Shown piece by piece: positions 1-8,693 of a DNA stretch of 8,693 nt. The stretch comes from DATFEN01 sp035691285 (GTDB lineage Bacteria; Acidobacteriota; Vicinamibacteria; Fen-336). How positions within the stretch are numbered: position 1 is the first letter of the stretch; the number at the start of each line of letters is the position of its first letter. The notes below the pieces were generated by a model, which saw only the letters and a list, made by a program, of their open reading frames with translations, searched no databases and had not been told where the DNA came from. The position numbers and the translations under genes were made by a program. The stretch spans positions 1-8,693 of the forward strand of contig DASSJI010000043.1 in assembly GCA_035691285.1 (NCBI GenBank), read 5' to 3'.

Positions 1-1153
<1,153 letters not shown>

Positions 1154-1154
<1 letters not shown>

Positions 1155-4100
1155 TGCGAGACTTCGTCCACCTCCACCTCCACACCGAGTACAGCCTCCT
1201 CGACGGCGCCTCGCACATCGACGAGGTCGTGGCGCGGGCGGCCGAGCTGGGCATGCCCGCGGTCGGGATCACGGACCACGGCAACATGTTCGGCGCGATC
1301 GCGTTCCACGACGCGTGCCGGGAGAGAGGCCTGAAACCGCTCCTGGGTTGCGAGATCTACGTCGCGCCGGGCAGCCGCTTCGAGAAGACGGGGTCAGGAC
1401 GCGAGGAGCCGTACCACCATCTCACGCTGCTGGCGACCAGCGACGAGGGCTACCACAACCTGGTCAAGCTCGTGTCGATCGGCTACCTCGAGGGCTTCTA
1501 CTACCGGCCTCGCATCGACAAGGACGTGCTGGCGAAGCACGCGGCCGGACTCGTCGGGCTGTCGGGCTGCCTGGCCAGCGAGGTGTCAGGCTACCTGAGC
1601 AACGGGCTCGAGGCCGCCGCCCTCGAGGCGGTCGGCGCGCTCTCGGAGATCTTCGGGAAGGACCGGTTCTACCTGGAGCTGATGGACCACGGCATCGAGC
1701 AGCAGACCCGCGTGAACCGGGGCCTGCTTCGGATCCGCGACCGGACCGGGCTGCCCCTGGTCGCGACCAACGACTCCCACTACCTGAGGCGCGACGACCA
1801 CCAGGCCCACGACGTGCTGCTGTGCATCGGGCAGGGCAAGAAGGTCCACGAGAGCGAGCGCCTGCGCTTCGACACCCAGGAGTTCTACCTGAAGAGCGGC
1901 GACGAGATGGCGCGCCTGTTCCCGTACAACCCCGACGCGCTGCTCAACAGCGTGAAGATCGCCGAGATGTCCGACTTCACGCTGCGAGCGGCCGAGTCGT
2001 TCCCGGCCTTCGACGTGCCGCCCGGCTTCACGACCGAGACCTACTTCGAGAAGGTCACGCGGGAGGGCTTCGCGGAGCGGCGGCGCGCCCTGGAGCCGCT
2101 GGCCCAGGCGGGCCGGCTCCGCCATCCGATGTCGGCCTACGAGGCGCGCCTCGAGAAGGAGATCGGGGTGATCCGGCGCGTGGGCTTCGCGGGCTACTTC
2201 CTGATCGTCTGGGACTTCATCCGGCATGCCCGCGAGAAGGGAATTCCCGTCGGCCCCGGCCGCGGCTCGGCCGCGGGCTCGCTGGTGGCCTACTCGCTGC
2301 GGATCACCGACCTCGACCCGATCGAGAACGACCTGATCTTCGAGCGCTTCCTCAACGAGGAGCGCATCAGCCCGCCGGACATCGACATCGACTTCTGCGA
2401 GAACCGCCGTGGCGAGGTGATCGAGTACGTCACGAGGCGCTACGGCCGCGAGAACGTGGCGCAGATCATCACCTTCGGCACGATGAAGGCCAAGGCGGTG
2501 ATCCGCGACGTGGCCCGGGTGATGGACATGCCCTACGCCGACGCGGACCGCATCGCGAAGATGGTGCCATTCGACTTGAAGATGACCCTCGACAAGGCGC
2601 TCGAGGAGTCGCCTCCCTTGAAAGAGGCGTACCAGAAGGACGCCAAGGTCAAGGAGCTGATCGACATCTCGCGGCGCCTCGAGGGCACGACCCGTCACGC
2701 CTCGACCCACGCCGCCGGCGTCGTGATCGCGCCGCGGCCCCTCACGGAGTTCGTCCCGCTCTTCAAGGGGAACACGGCGGAAATCACGACGCAGTACGAC
2801 ATGCACGGGGTCGAGCGCATCGGCCTCCTGAAGATGGACTTCCTGGGCCTCAGGACGCTGACGCTGATCCAGAACTGCGTGGAGATGATCGCCGCCCAGA
2901 CCGGCCGGCGCATCGAGATCGACGCGATCCCCACCGACGACGCGAAGACCTACGAGCTCTTCACGGCGGGCAAGACGAGCGGTCTGTTCCAGTTCGAGTC
3001 GGATGGGATGCGCGACGTCCTGCGCCGCTTCAAGCCCGACCGCCTCGAGCACCTCACCGCGCTCAACGCGCTGTATCGGCCCGGGCCGATGCAGATGATC
3101 GACGACTTCATCAAGCGCCGGCACGGCCAGACGAAGGTCAGCTACGAGGTGCCGCAGCTCGAGGCGATCCTCCAGGGCACCTACGGGATCATGGTCTACC
3201 AGGAGCAGGTGATGCAGATCGCCTCGGCCCTGGCCGGCTACACCCTGGGCGAGGCCGACATCCTGCGCAAGGCCATGGGCAAGAAGAAGGCCGACGTGAT
3301 GGCCGCCCAGAAGCAGAAGTTCCTCGAGGGCTGCAGGGCGCGGGGCGTGCCGGAGAAGAAGGCCGCGAGGATCTGGGACCACATGGAGCAGTTCGCAGGC
3401 TACGGCTTCAACAAGTCGCACTCGGCGGCCTACGCGTGGCTCGCCTACCAGACCGCGTACTTGAAGGCGAACTACCCCCCGTTCTTCATGGCGGCGCTGC
3501 TGACTTCGGAGCGGGCGAACACCGACAAGATGGTCCCGTACATCGGCGAATGCCGCGAGATGGGCATCAAGGTGCTGCCCCCCGACGTGAACGAGTCGGA
3601 CATGTTCTTCAGCGTGGTGGGCTCGGACGGCACGGTCGCGACCGGCGACGTGCGCTTCGGCCTGGCGGCCATCAAGAACGTCGGGGAGGGCGCGGTCGAG
3701 GCGATCCTCCAGGCGCGCCGGGCCGGCGGGCGCTTCGCGTCGCTCTTCGACTTCTGCGAGCGCGCGGACCTCAAGGCCGTGAACCGGCGCGTGGTGGAGT
3801 CGTTCGTCAAGAGCGGCTCCTTCGACTCCCTCGAGCCGCGCCGCGCGTCCCTCTTCGCGGCGCTCGACCGGGCCATGGAAGCCGGGCAGAAGAAGCAGCG
3901 CGACGCCGAGCAGGGCCAGGCCAGCCTCTTCGGCGGCCCCTTGCACCACGAGGACCCGGGCTCGGCGGCGCGCCTGCCCGAGACGGCCGAATGGAGCGAG
4001 GGGGAGCGGCTCGCCTACGAGAAGGAGTCCCTGGGCTTCTTCATCACCGGGCATCCCCTCGAGCGCCACCGCGACGAGCTCGCCAAGTGGGCGACGGCGA

Positions 4101-4699
4101 CGACGGCGACCCTCGCGGAGAAGGCCTCCCTGCCCGAGGTCGCGGTGGGAGGCCTGGTGGCGGCGCTGCGCCTCATCAAGACGAAGAAGGGCGACCGGAT
4201 GGCCTCGTTCCTCCTCGAGGACCTCGAGGGCGGGGTGGAGGCCCTCGTGTTCCCCGAGACCTACAAGAAGGTCGCCGGACGCCTCGCCGACGACCAGGTG
4301 GTGCTGGTGAAGGCCAAGGCCGAGGTGCTCGAGGAGGGCAAGACGCGGCTCCTGGTGTCGGACGTCATGCCGCTGGAGCAGGCGCAGATGGCCGAGGCGC
4401 GCTACGTGACGATCCGGGTGCCGCTCGAGATCTGGGACAAGGGCAAGGGCGAGAGGCTGAGGGATATACTCCAATCGCATCGCGGAGACTGTCCCGTGAC
4501 TCTGGAGCTGCTTCGGAGCGGAGAGTACGCCGTGGCGGTGGCGCCGAACGCGTACTACCGAGTGCGCCCGGATGCCGGCCTGCGGGACGAGGTCGAGTCG
4601 CTGCTCGGGCAGGGCGCGCTCGTGCTCGCGCGCACCAACGGGGCACGAACGAACGGGACCAGCCCGGCGGACGCGCCGACGTCCGGGGAAGCCCGCTGA
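1154..4699 (+). CDS. dnaE: DNA polymerase III alpha subunit (replicative polymerase, DnaE1 type)
   Basis: Catalytic subunit of the replicative DNA polymerase; it works with the beta clamp and clamp loader at the fork. 1181 residues, a normal length. I chose ATG 1154 because family members begin just before the FVHLHLHTEYS motif; GTG 1151 is an alternative, and GGGAG sits very close upstream. The N-terminal PHP domain (about 1-280) keeps a full set of likely metal ligands: H8, H10, D17, H42, E67, H89, C139, D207, H209. The polymerase core has GPGRGSAAGS (from 367), PDIDID with catalytic D409 and D411, and KMDFLGLRTLT with the third aspartate, D562. A helix-hairpin-helix segment starts near 832. 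QASLF at 922-926 matches the internal beta-clamp-binding motif. An OB fold lies near 995-1075, followed by a Thr/Asn/Gly/Ala-rich tail. The gene overlaps guaA and accA by one base each, so it is probably translationally coupled in one operon. The family is certain; the DnaE1 subtype follows from domain order and length. Confidence 0.98.
4685..4689 (+). promoter_or_regulatory. Shine-Dalgarno-like site for accA
   Basis: GGGGA within the last codons of dnaE, nine bases before the ATG at 4699. It supports that start, which overlaps the dnaE stop by one base. Short and GC-rich, so it could occur by chance. Confidence 0.5.
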
Positions 4700-5667
4700 T
4701 GGGGGACGCCGACTTCGAGGCCCCCCTGCTGGAGCTGCAGAAGCGGCTGGCCGAGGCTCGCAAGTACCCGGGAGATCCCGCCAGGGAGAAGGAAGCCGGT
4801 GAGCTCGAGGCGGAGCTCCTCAAGCAGCGGCAGGCGATCTTCGCGACGCTGACGGCGTGGCAGAAGACGCTCGTGGCGCGGCACCCGAACCGCCCCTACA
4901 CCCTGGACTACGTACAGGCGCTGTTCACGGACTGGACCGAGCTGCACGGCGACCGGCGCTTCGCCGACGACCCGGCCCTCGTGTGCGGGCTCGCCCTGTA
5001 CAAGGGGCGCCCCGTGGCGGTGATCGGGCACCAGAAGGGCCGCGACACCAAGCAGAAGATCTACCGGAACTTCGGGATGCCCAAGCCCGAGGGCTACCGG
5101 AAGGCGCTGCGGGTGATGCAGCTCGCGGCGAAGTTCCGGCGGCCGATCGTCAGCTTCGTGGATACGCCCGGGGCCTATCCAGGCATCGACGCCGAGGAGC
5201 GCGGCCAGGCGGAGGCGATCGCGTACAACCTGCGGGAGATGGCCCGGCTCCAGACGCCGATCGTCGTGAACGTCACGGGCGAGGGCGGCAGCGGGGGCGC
5301 GCTCGCCATCGCCGTGGGCGACCGCGTCAACATGCTCGAGCACTCGGTGTATTCCGTGATCTCGCCCGAGGGCTGCGCCTCGATCCTGTGGCGGGACGCG
5401 GGGCGGGCGTCGGAGGCGGCCCAGGCCATGAAGATCACCGCCTCCGACCTCAAGGGCTTCGGCCTCATCGACGAGGTCGTGCCCGAGCCGCCCGGCGGAG
5501 CCCACGTCGACCACGATGCCTTGTTTCGCTCCCTGGACGCGGTGCTCGAGCGGCAGCTCGACGAACTGGCCAGGGTGGACCCCGCGTCGCTGCCGGCCGA
5601 CCGCTACGAGAAGTTCCGGCGCATGGGGCGCCTGGGACAGGAGTTCCTCGAGGCGGCGGCGCCGTGA
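4699..5667 (+). CDS. accA: Acetyl-CoA carboxylase carboxyltransferase subunit alpha
   Basis: With AccD it forms the carboxyltransferase that moves CO2 from carboxybiotin on AccB to acetyl-CoA, giving malonyl-CoA, the committed step of fatty acid synthesis (cytoplasm). 322 residues, close to the usual 315-325. The Lys/Glu/Leu-rich N-terminal helical part (about 8-60) is typical of AccA. The crotonase-fold core shows GHQKGRDTKQ (from 110), the NFGMPKPEGYRKALR stretch, DTPGAYPGIDAEERGQ (from 155), GEGGSGGALAI (194-204, the likely CoA/oxyanion region) and SVYSVISPEGCASILW. No conserved residue seems missing. The start at 4699 gives the family-typical N-terminus, has a ribosome-binding-like site and overlaps dnaE by one base. 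It ends in a four-base overlap with the dehydrogenase gene. accD is not in the window, so it is encoded elsewhere. The dnaE-accA order is also found in E. coli. Confidence 0.98.
   Translation: MGDADFEAPLLELQKRLAEARKYPGDPAREKEAGELEAELLKQRQAIFATLTAWQKTLVARHPNRPYTLDYVQALFTDWTELHGDRRFADDPALVCGLALYKGRPVAVIGHQKGRDTKQKIYRNFGMPKPEGYRKALRVMQLAAKFRRPIVSFVDTPGAYPGIDAEERGQAEAIAYNLREMARLQTPIVVNVTGEGGSGGALAIAVGDRVNMLEHSVYSVISPEGCASILWRDAGRASEAAQAMKITASDLKGFGLIDEVVPEPPGGAHVDHDALFRSLDAVLERQLDELARVDPASLPADRYEKFRRMGRLGQEFLEAAAP
5650..5653 (+). promoter_or_regulatory. Shine-Dalgarno-like site deciding the GTG start of the dehydrogenase
   Basis: GAGG lies ten bases before GTG 5664, inside the end of accA. It supports the GTG as start. 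The next in-frame ATG (5703) falls inside the NAD-binding glycine loop and would destroy the domain. Confidence 0.5.
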
Positions 5668-6536
5668 CGATCCGCGCCGTCGGCATCGTCGGCGGCGGCA
5701 CCATGGGCCAGGGCATCGCGATCGCCTGCGCGGCCTCCGGTCTCGACGTCCTGCTGTGCGAGAAGTCCGCCGAGCTCGCAGCGCGCTCGCTGGTCGACAT
5801 CGGCGAGGAGCTGGACCGCGACATCGCCAAATGGCGGCGCACGGAGTCCGAGAAGCGGGCGGTGCTGGCCCGCATCAAGACCGTGGAGAAGCTGGCCGCG
5901 CTCGAGGCGGCGCAGCTCGTGATCGAGGCGGTGCCGGAGCAGCTCGAGCTGAAGTCCGAGATCTTCCGGGAGCTGGACCGGGCCTGCCCGCCCGACGACA
6001 TCCTGGCGACGAACACGTCCACGCTCTCGGTCACGGAGATCGCCGCGCGCACGCAGCGTCCCGACCGGATCATCGGCCTCCACTTCCTGATGCCGGTGCC
6101 GCGCGTCGCCCTCGTCGAGATGGTGCGGGGCCTGAAGACCTCGGACGCGACCTTCCAGACCGCCCAGGAGTTCGTGCGCGTGCTGGGGAAGACGGGGATC
6201 GAGGTGTTCGAGTACCCGGGCTACGTCACGACGCGCACCATCCTGCCGTTCCTCAACGAGGCCATGCACATCGTGATGGAGGGCGTCGCGAGCGCCCGCG
6301 ACGTGGACACGTCGATGAAGCTCGGCTACGGCCTGCCGGCGGGCCCGCTGGCCCTGGCCGACCGCATGGGCCTCGACGAAGTGAACCGCTGGATGCAATA
6401 CCTGTTCGAGGAGCTGGGCGACCTCAAGTACCGGCCTTGTCCGCTGCTCCGGAAGATGATCCGGGCCGGCCACCTCGGCGTGAAGAGCGGGCGCGGGTTC
6501 TTCGAGTACGACGAGGACGGGCAGCTCAAGGCGTGA
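5664..6536 (+). CDS. hbd: 3-hydroxyacyl-CoA (3-hydroxybutyryl-CoA-like) dehydrogenase with altered active-site residues
   Basis: Predicted to interconvert 3-hydroxyacyl-CoA and 3-oxoacyl-CoA with NAD(H) in the cytoplasm, as in beta-oxidation or C4-unit metabolism. 290 residues, close to the 280-290 of stand-alone enzymes; there is no fused crotonase domain. The Rossmann domain has GGGTMGQG (residues 10-17) and acidic E33 at the end of the second strand, which favours NAD over NADP. Catalytic Ser119 (in NTST), His140 (in GLHF) and Glu152 are present by spacing. Two usual residues differ: the Asn of the HFFNP-type motif is Met143, and the substrate-contacting Asn of the GFxxNR motif is Thr190 (GYVTTR). 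The C-terminal dimerisation domain ends with KYRPCPLLRKMIRAGHLG and GRGFFEY, as usual. It starts at GTG, overlaps accA by four bases (GTGA), and closes the guaA-dnaE-accA run. Family membership is firm; the true substrate is uncertain because of the substitutions. PaaH/FadB-like use in another catabolic pathway is an alternative. Confidence 0.88.
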   Translation: MTIRAVGIVGGGTMGQGIAIACAASGLDVLLCEKSAELAARSLVDIGEELDRDIAKWRRTESEKRAVLARIKTVEKLAALEAAQLVIEAVPEQLELKSEIFRELDRACPPDDILATNTSTLSVTEIAARTQRPDRIIGLHFLMPVPRVALVEMVRGLKTSDATFQTAQEFVRVLGKTGIEVFEYPGYVTTRTILPFLNEAMHIVMEGVASARDVDTSMKLGYGLPAGPLALADRMGLDEVNRWMQYLFEELGDLKYRPCPLLRKMIRAGHLGVKSGRGFFEYDEDGQLKA

Positions 6537-6667
6537 GCTCATGACGTGACCTGGACCACGACGAAATCCAGCGCCGAGCACAGCCGAGACGCGCAGCTGC
6601 CCGTCCACTCCCCGCCGGCCGCGCCGGTTGCGAGGTGACCACCGCTCGTTAGCGCCCTTGCAGCTCG

Positions 6668-6685
6668 GACCGATAGAATTCGGTC
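6668..6685. repeat. Perfect 6-bp inverted repeat abutting the ackA start
   Basis: GACCGA (6668-6673) and TCGGTC (6680-6685) are exact reverse complements separated by six bases, TAGAAT, and end one base before the ATG of ackA. As DNA this could be an operator for a dimeric regulator; as RNA it would form a hairpin over the ribosome-binding position. The repeat is seen directly; any function is inference. Confidence 0.6.
6674..6679 (+). promoter_or_regulatory. Candidate -10 box for a leaderless ackA transcript
   Basis: TAGAAT matches the sigma-70 -10 consensus TATAAT at five of six positions and stands out in GC-rich DNA. It ends seven bases before the A of the ackA ATG, the distance at which transcription normally begins, so the mRNA could start at or next to the start codon. 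No Shine-Dalgarno sequence is visible before the ATG, which agrees with this. No good -35 is seen at 16-18 bp; TTGCAG (6658-6663) is only 10 bp upstream. A regulator or an alternative sigma factor may compensate. Confidence 0.45.
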
Positions 6686-6686
6686 G

Positions 6687-7916
6687 ATGAAGGTCCTCGT
6701 CCTCAACTGCGGCAGCTCCTCCCTCAAGTTCCAGCTCCTGGAGGTGGACCCGAAGGACGCCGGGGCGGACCGCACTCTCGCCAAGGGCCTCGTGGACAAC
6801 ATCGGCGCGACGGCGGTCCTGAAGTACGAGGCCGAGGGCAAGAAGGCGATCCGCGAGAGCGCCGAGGTGCTCGAGCACAAGATCGCCGTCGAGCGCAGCC
6901 TGGGCCTCTTGACGCGGGAGGACGTGGGCGTCATCCGCGAGCGCCGGGAGATCGAAGCCGTCGGCCATCGCATCGTCCACGGCGGCGAGCGCTTCAAGAC
7001 CTCGGTCCGCATCGACGACGACGTCCTGGACGGGATAGAGGACTGCTTCGACCTCGCGCCCCTCCACAACCCGCCCAACGTGAAGGGCTACCGTGCCGCC
7101 CGCGAGGTGCTCCCCCACGCGCCGCAAATCGCGGTCTTCGACACGTCGTTCCACCAGACCATGCCGCCCGAGGCGTACCTCTACGGCGTGCCGTACGTCC
7201 TGTACCAGCGCCACGGCATCCGGCGCTACGGGTTCCACGGGACGTCTCACCGCTTCGTCTCGCGCCGGCTCGCGACGCTCCTCGGCCGCGCCCACGACGA
7301 CGCGGGCCTGCGCCTCGTCACCTGCCACCTCGGGAACGGCTGCAGCGTCGCCGCGATCCGCGGCGGGCGCTCCCAGGACACGTCCATGGGCTTCACGCCC
7401 CTCGAGGGCCTCGTGATGGGAAGCCGCAGCGGCGATCTCGACCCGGCCATCGTGCTCCATGTCATGGCCAAGGAAGAGCTGGGAGCCGGAGAGCTGAACG
7501 CGCTCCTCAACAAGCACAGCGGCCTTCTGGGCATCTCGGGCGTGAGCAACGACATGCGCGCGCTCCTGGAGGCCGAGGGCAAGGGCGACGAGCGCGCGCG
7601 CCTCGCCGTGGACGTGTTCGCCTACCGGCTGCGCAAGTACATCGCGGCCTATGCGGGCGTGCTCGGGGGACTGGACGGGCTGGCCTTCGCCGGCGGGATC
7701 GGCGAGAACGCGCCGGCCGTGCGGGCCCGGAGCGTGCGCGGGCTCGCGGCGCTCGGGATCGCGATCGACGCGGGCCGCAACGCCGACGCGCTCGGCCGGG
7801 AGGCCGAGATCACCGAGGCGGGCGCCGCGATCCGCGTCTTCGTGATCCCCACCAACGAGGAGCTGCTGATCGCGCGGGACACGGCCCGTATCGTCGCCGG
7901 GCTGCCCGCGGAATGA
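6687..7916 (+). CDS. ackA: Acetate kinase
   Basis: Interconverts acetate plus ATP and acetyl phosphate plus ADP in the cytoplasm; with phosphotransacetylase it links acetate to acetyl-CoA. 409 residues, slightly over the usual 395-405. Active-site residues known from the Methanosarcina enzyme are recognisable: N7 in NCGSSSLKF, R95 in HRIVHGGE, D152 in FDTSFHQ, H184 in GFHGTSH, R247 in GSRSGD and E391 in TNEE. CHLGNG and GGIGENA, which shape the nucleotide site, are also intact. The GFHGTSH motif and overall pattern favour acetate over butyrate kinase; propionate use cannot be excluded. The ATG at 6687 gives the canonical N-terminus, but no Shine-Dalgarno precedes it; a -10-like box seven bases upstream suggests leaderless expression. 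No pta gene is in the window. The stop overlaps the start of the lptC-like gene by four bases, so the two are probably co-transcribed. Confidence 0.97.
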   Translation: MKVLVLNCGSSSLKFQLLEVDPKDAGADRTLAKGLVDNIGATAVLKYEAEGKKAIRESAEVLEHKIAVERSLGLLTREDVGVIRERREIEAVGHRIVHGGERFKTSVRIDDDVLDGIEDCFDLAPLHNPPNVKGYRAAREVLPHAPQIAVFDTSFHQTMPPEAYLYGVPYVLYQRHGIRRYGFHGTSHRFVSRRLATLLGRAHDDAGLRLVTCHLGNGCSVAAIRGGRSQDTSMGFTPLEGLVMGSRSGDLDPAIVLHVMAKEELGAGELNALLNKHSGLLGISGVSNDMRALLEAEGKGDERARLAVDVFAYRLRKYIAAYAGVLGGLDGLAFAGGIGENAPAVRARSVRGLAALGIAIDAGRNADALGREAEITEAGAAIRVFVIPTNEELLIARDTARIVAGLPAE

Positions 7917-8693
7917 ACCCGCGCCGGATCCAGGCCGCGCTCCTGGCGGGCATGGCCCTGCTGGTCGTGGTGATCGCGGTGTCACTGCGGCGCGGCGGCG
8001 GCGCCGTGCCCTCGAAGGGCGAGGGCCAGACGCCCGCGGTCAAGAGCGCACAGACCACGGGCCTCGTGTACCGCAGCTACAAGGAGGGCCAGGAGCAGTG
8101 GGTGCTGACGGCGGCGGGAATGCGGGGCAAGGACGGGGACGCGGTCCTGCTCGAGGGCGTCAGCTTCACGTCGAAGTACACGGCCCAGGGCGAGCCCGGC
8201 ACCTTCACGATAGCGGCGGAGAAGTGCAACTACGCCGAGGCCCAGCAGCGGGCGGTGTTCCGCGACAACGTGCGGATCACGACCGCCGACGGGTTCGAGC
8301 TCCAGACCGACTCGCTGACCTACCGCGGCGATCGCGGCGTGGCCAAGACCGACGACCCCGCGACCTTCCAGCGCAAGGACGTGAGGGGCTCGTCCACCGG
8401 GTTCGACTACGACGCCGACGTCGGCAAGCTCGTCCTGCCCAGGGACGTGTTCTTCCGGGTCGAGGACCCGGACCAGCCGGCGGCGGAGATCCGCAGCCGC
8501 CGGGCCGTGGCCGAGAAGCGCAAGGGGACGCTGCGCTTCGTCGACGACGTCGAGGCGACCCAGGCCGGGGACGTGCTGCGGACGAAGGAGCTCACGCTGA
8601 GCTTCGACGCCGTGACGCAGGACCTGAAGCGCGTCACGGCGGCCCACGGCGTGGACCTGCGCACGACCGGCGCCAGCGCCCTGCCGGGAGCCA
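7913..8693 (+). CDS. lptC: LptC-like lipopolysaccharide transport protein, 5' part; runs past the window end
   Basis: The frame opens at ATG 7913 and has no stop up to the right edge, giving at least 260 residues. Residues 8-25 are a single hydrophobic segment after a short Arg-containing head (MNPRR), typical of the membrane anchor of LptC, which sits in the inner membrane and passes LPS from the LptBFG transporter to periplasmic LptA. From about 45 to 185 there is a beta-strand pattern of the LptC/OstA fold: TGLVYRSY, WVLTAAGM, LLEGVSFTSKY, VFRDNVRITTADGFELQTDSLTY, and GFDYDADVGKLVL (163-175). From about 190 a second, similar run begins (IRSRRAVAEK, LRFVDDVEAT, LRTKELTLSF, VTAAHGVDLRT), like an LptA/OstA unit. 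Classical LptC is about 190 residues, so this one is long or fused. It overlaps the ackA stop by four bases. Strand-pattern recognition only; the LptC family is likely, the exact architecture less sure. Confidence 0.8.
   Translation, partial: MNPRRIQAALLAGMALLVVVIAVSLRRGGGAVPSKGEGQTPAVKSAQTTGLVYRSYKEGQEQWVLTAAGMRGKDGDAVLLEGVSFTSKYTAQGEPGTFTIAAEKCNYAEAQQRAVFRDNVRITTADGFELQTDSLTYRGDRGVAKTDDPATFQRKDVRGSSTGFDYDADVGKLVLPRDVFFRVEDPDQPAAEIRSRRAVAEKRKGTLRFVDDVEATQAGDVLRTKELTLSFDAVTQDLKRVTAAHGVDLRTTGASALPGA

Larger units (their letters stand above)
6537..6686. other. Intergenic region between the dehydrogenase gene and ackA
   Basis: The only sizeable non-coding stretch (150 bp). I see no credible small gene: the first ATG (6541) meets a stop after two codons. 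A GC-only hairpin, CCGGC-CGC-GCCGG (6615-6627), is possible but has no T-run after it, so it is not a standard intrinsic terminator. TGAGCTCA (6534-6541) is an 8-bp palindrome over the upstream stop codon. The right end carries the inverted repeat and -10-like box described separately. The sequence looks compositionally like the rest of the window, with no sign of insertion. Confidence 0.8.

Noticed and set aside
4091..4113. Short GCGACG-type repeat in dnaE (WATATTATL)
   Set aside because: Only a few imperfect units, in frame, with ordinary Ala/Thr codons; no sign of function.
1586..4480. A 964-residue open frame on the minus strand opposite dnaE
   Set aside because: Its protein is a low-complexity mix of His, Leu, Arg, Val and Glu, as expected from the antisense of GC-rich coding sequence. 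The + strand encodes an unmistakable DnaE with all motifs.
1315..4698. Long + strand open frame out of phase with dnaE, in the frame later used by accA
   Set aside because: Arg/Pro/Gly/Ala-rich translation with no motif; the real accA starts only at 4699. It is not a DnaE-AccA fusion or a frameshift, since both genes are intact in their own frames.
6615..6627. GC hairpin CCGGC-CGC-GCCGG as a terminator for the upstream operon
   Set aside because: No T-run follows and the stem is only five base pairs; in DNA this GC-rich such stems arise by chance.
6658..6679. TTGCAG as the -35 partner of TAGAAT
   Set aside because: The spacing is 10 bp, far from the 16-18 bp needed by sigma-70 type promoters.
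6687..6731. Cys at position 8 of acetate kinase (NCGSSS instead of NSGSSS) as a key-residue change
   Set aside because: NCGSSS is a common variant in the acetate kinase family and the substrate and nucleotide residues are intact.
5604..7985. A 793-residue minus-strand open frame spanning hbd, the gap and ackA
   Set aside because: Same antisense composition effect; it crosses three well-identified + strand features and shows no family motif.

Overview
The window is GC-rich (roughly 70% by eye), densely coding and entirely on the + strand. It holds six genes: the 3' part of guaA, complete dnaE, accA, a 3-hydroxyacyl-CoA dehydrogenase (hbd-like) and ackA, and the 5' part of an lptC-like gene. 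LptC implies a Gram-negative cell with lipopolysaccharide export. The base composition and protein style would fit an uncultivated high-GC Gram-negative lineage, such as Rokubacteria/Methylomirabilota or a deltaproteobacterium-like group. That placement is inference and not firm.

Bases 1-6536 look like one transcription unit. guaA (GMP synthesis) overlaps dnaE (replicative polymerase) by one base. dnaE overlaps accA (acetyl-CoA carboxylase alpha subunit) by one base. accA overlaps the dehydrogenase by four bases. Such overlaps suggest translational coupling, and dnaE-accA adjacency is also known from E. coli. The unit therefore joins nucleotide supply, DNA replication and the first step of fatty acid synthesis, followed by an acyl-CoA redox enzyme.

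Bases 6537-6686 are the only sizeable gap (150 bp). It has no convincing terminator. It ends in a -10-like hexamer TAGAAT lying in the loop of a perfect 6-bp inverted repeat, seven bases before the ackA start codon. This suggests a leaderless ackA transcript, possibly with an operator over the -10.

Bases 6687-8693 hold acetate kinase and, overlapping its stop by four bases, an LptC-like envelope protein that runs off the window. The lptC-like gene is already longer than classical LptC and appears to continue into a second LptA/OstA-like module.

I see no mobile element, CRISPR array, tRNA, rRNA, integrase or defence gene. This is mostly an ordinary housekeeping region. The points most worth a second look are the altered active-site residues of the dehydrogenase (Asn to Thr at residue 190, Asn to Met at 143), the ackA promoter architecture, and the extended LptC.
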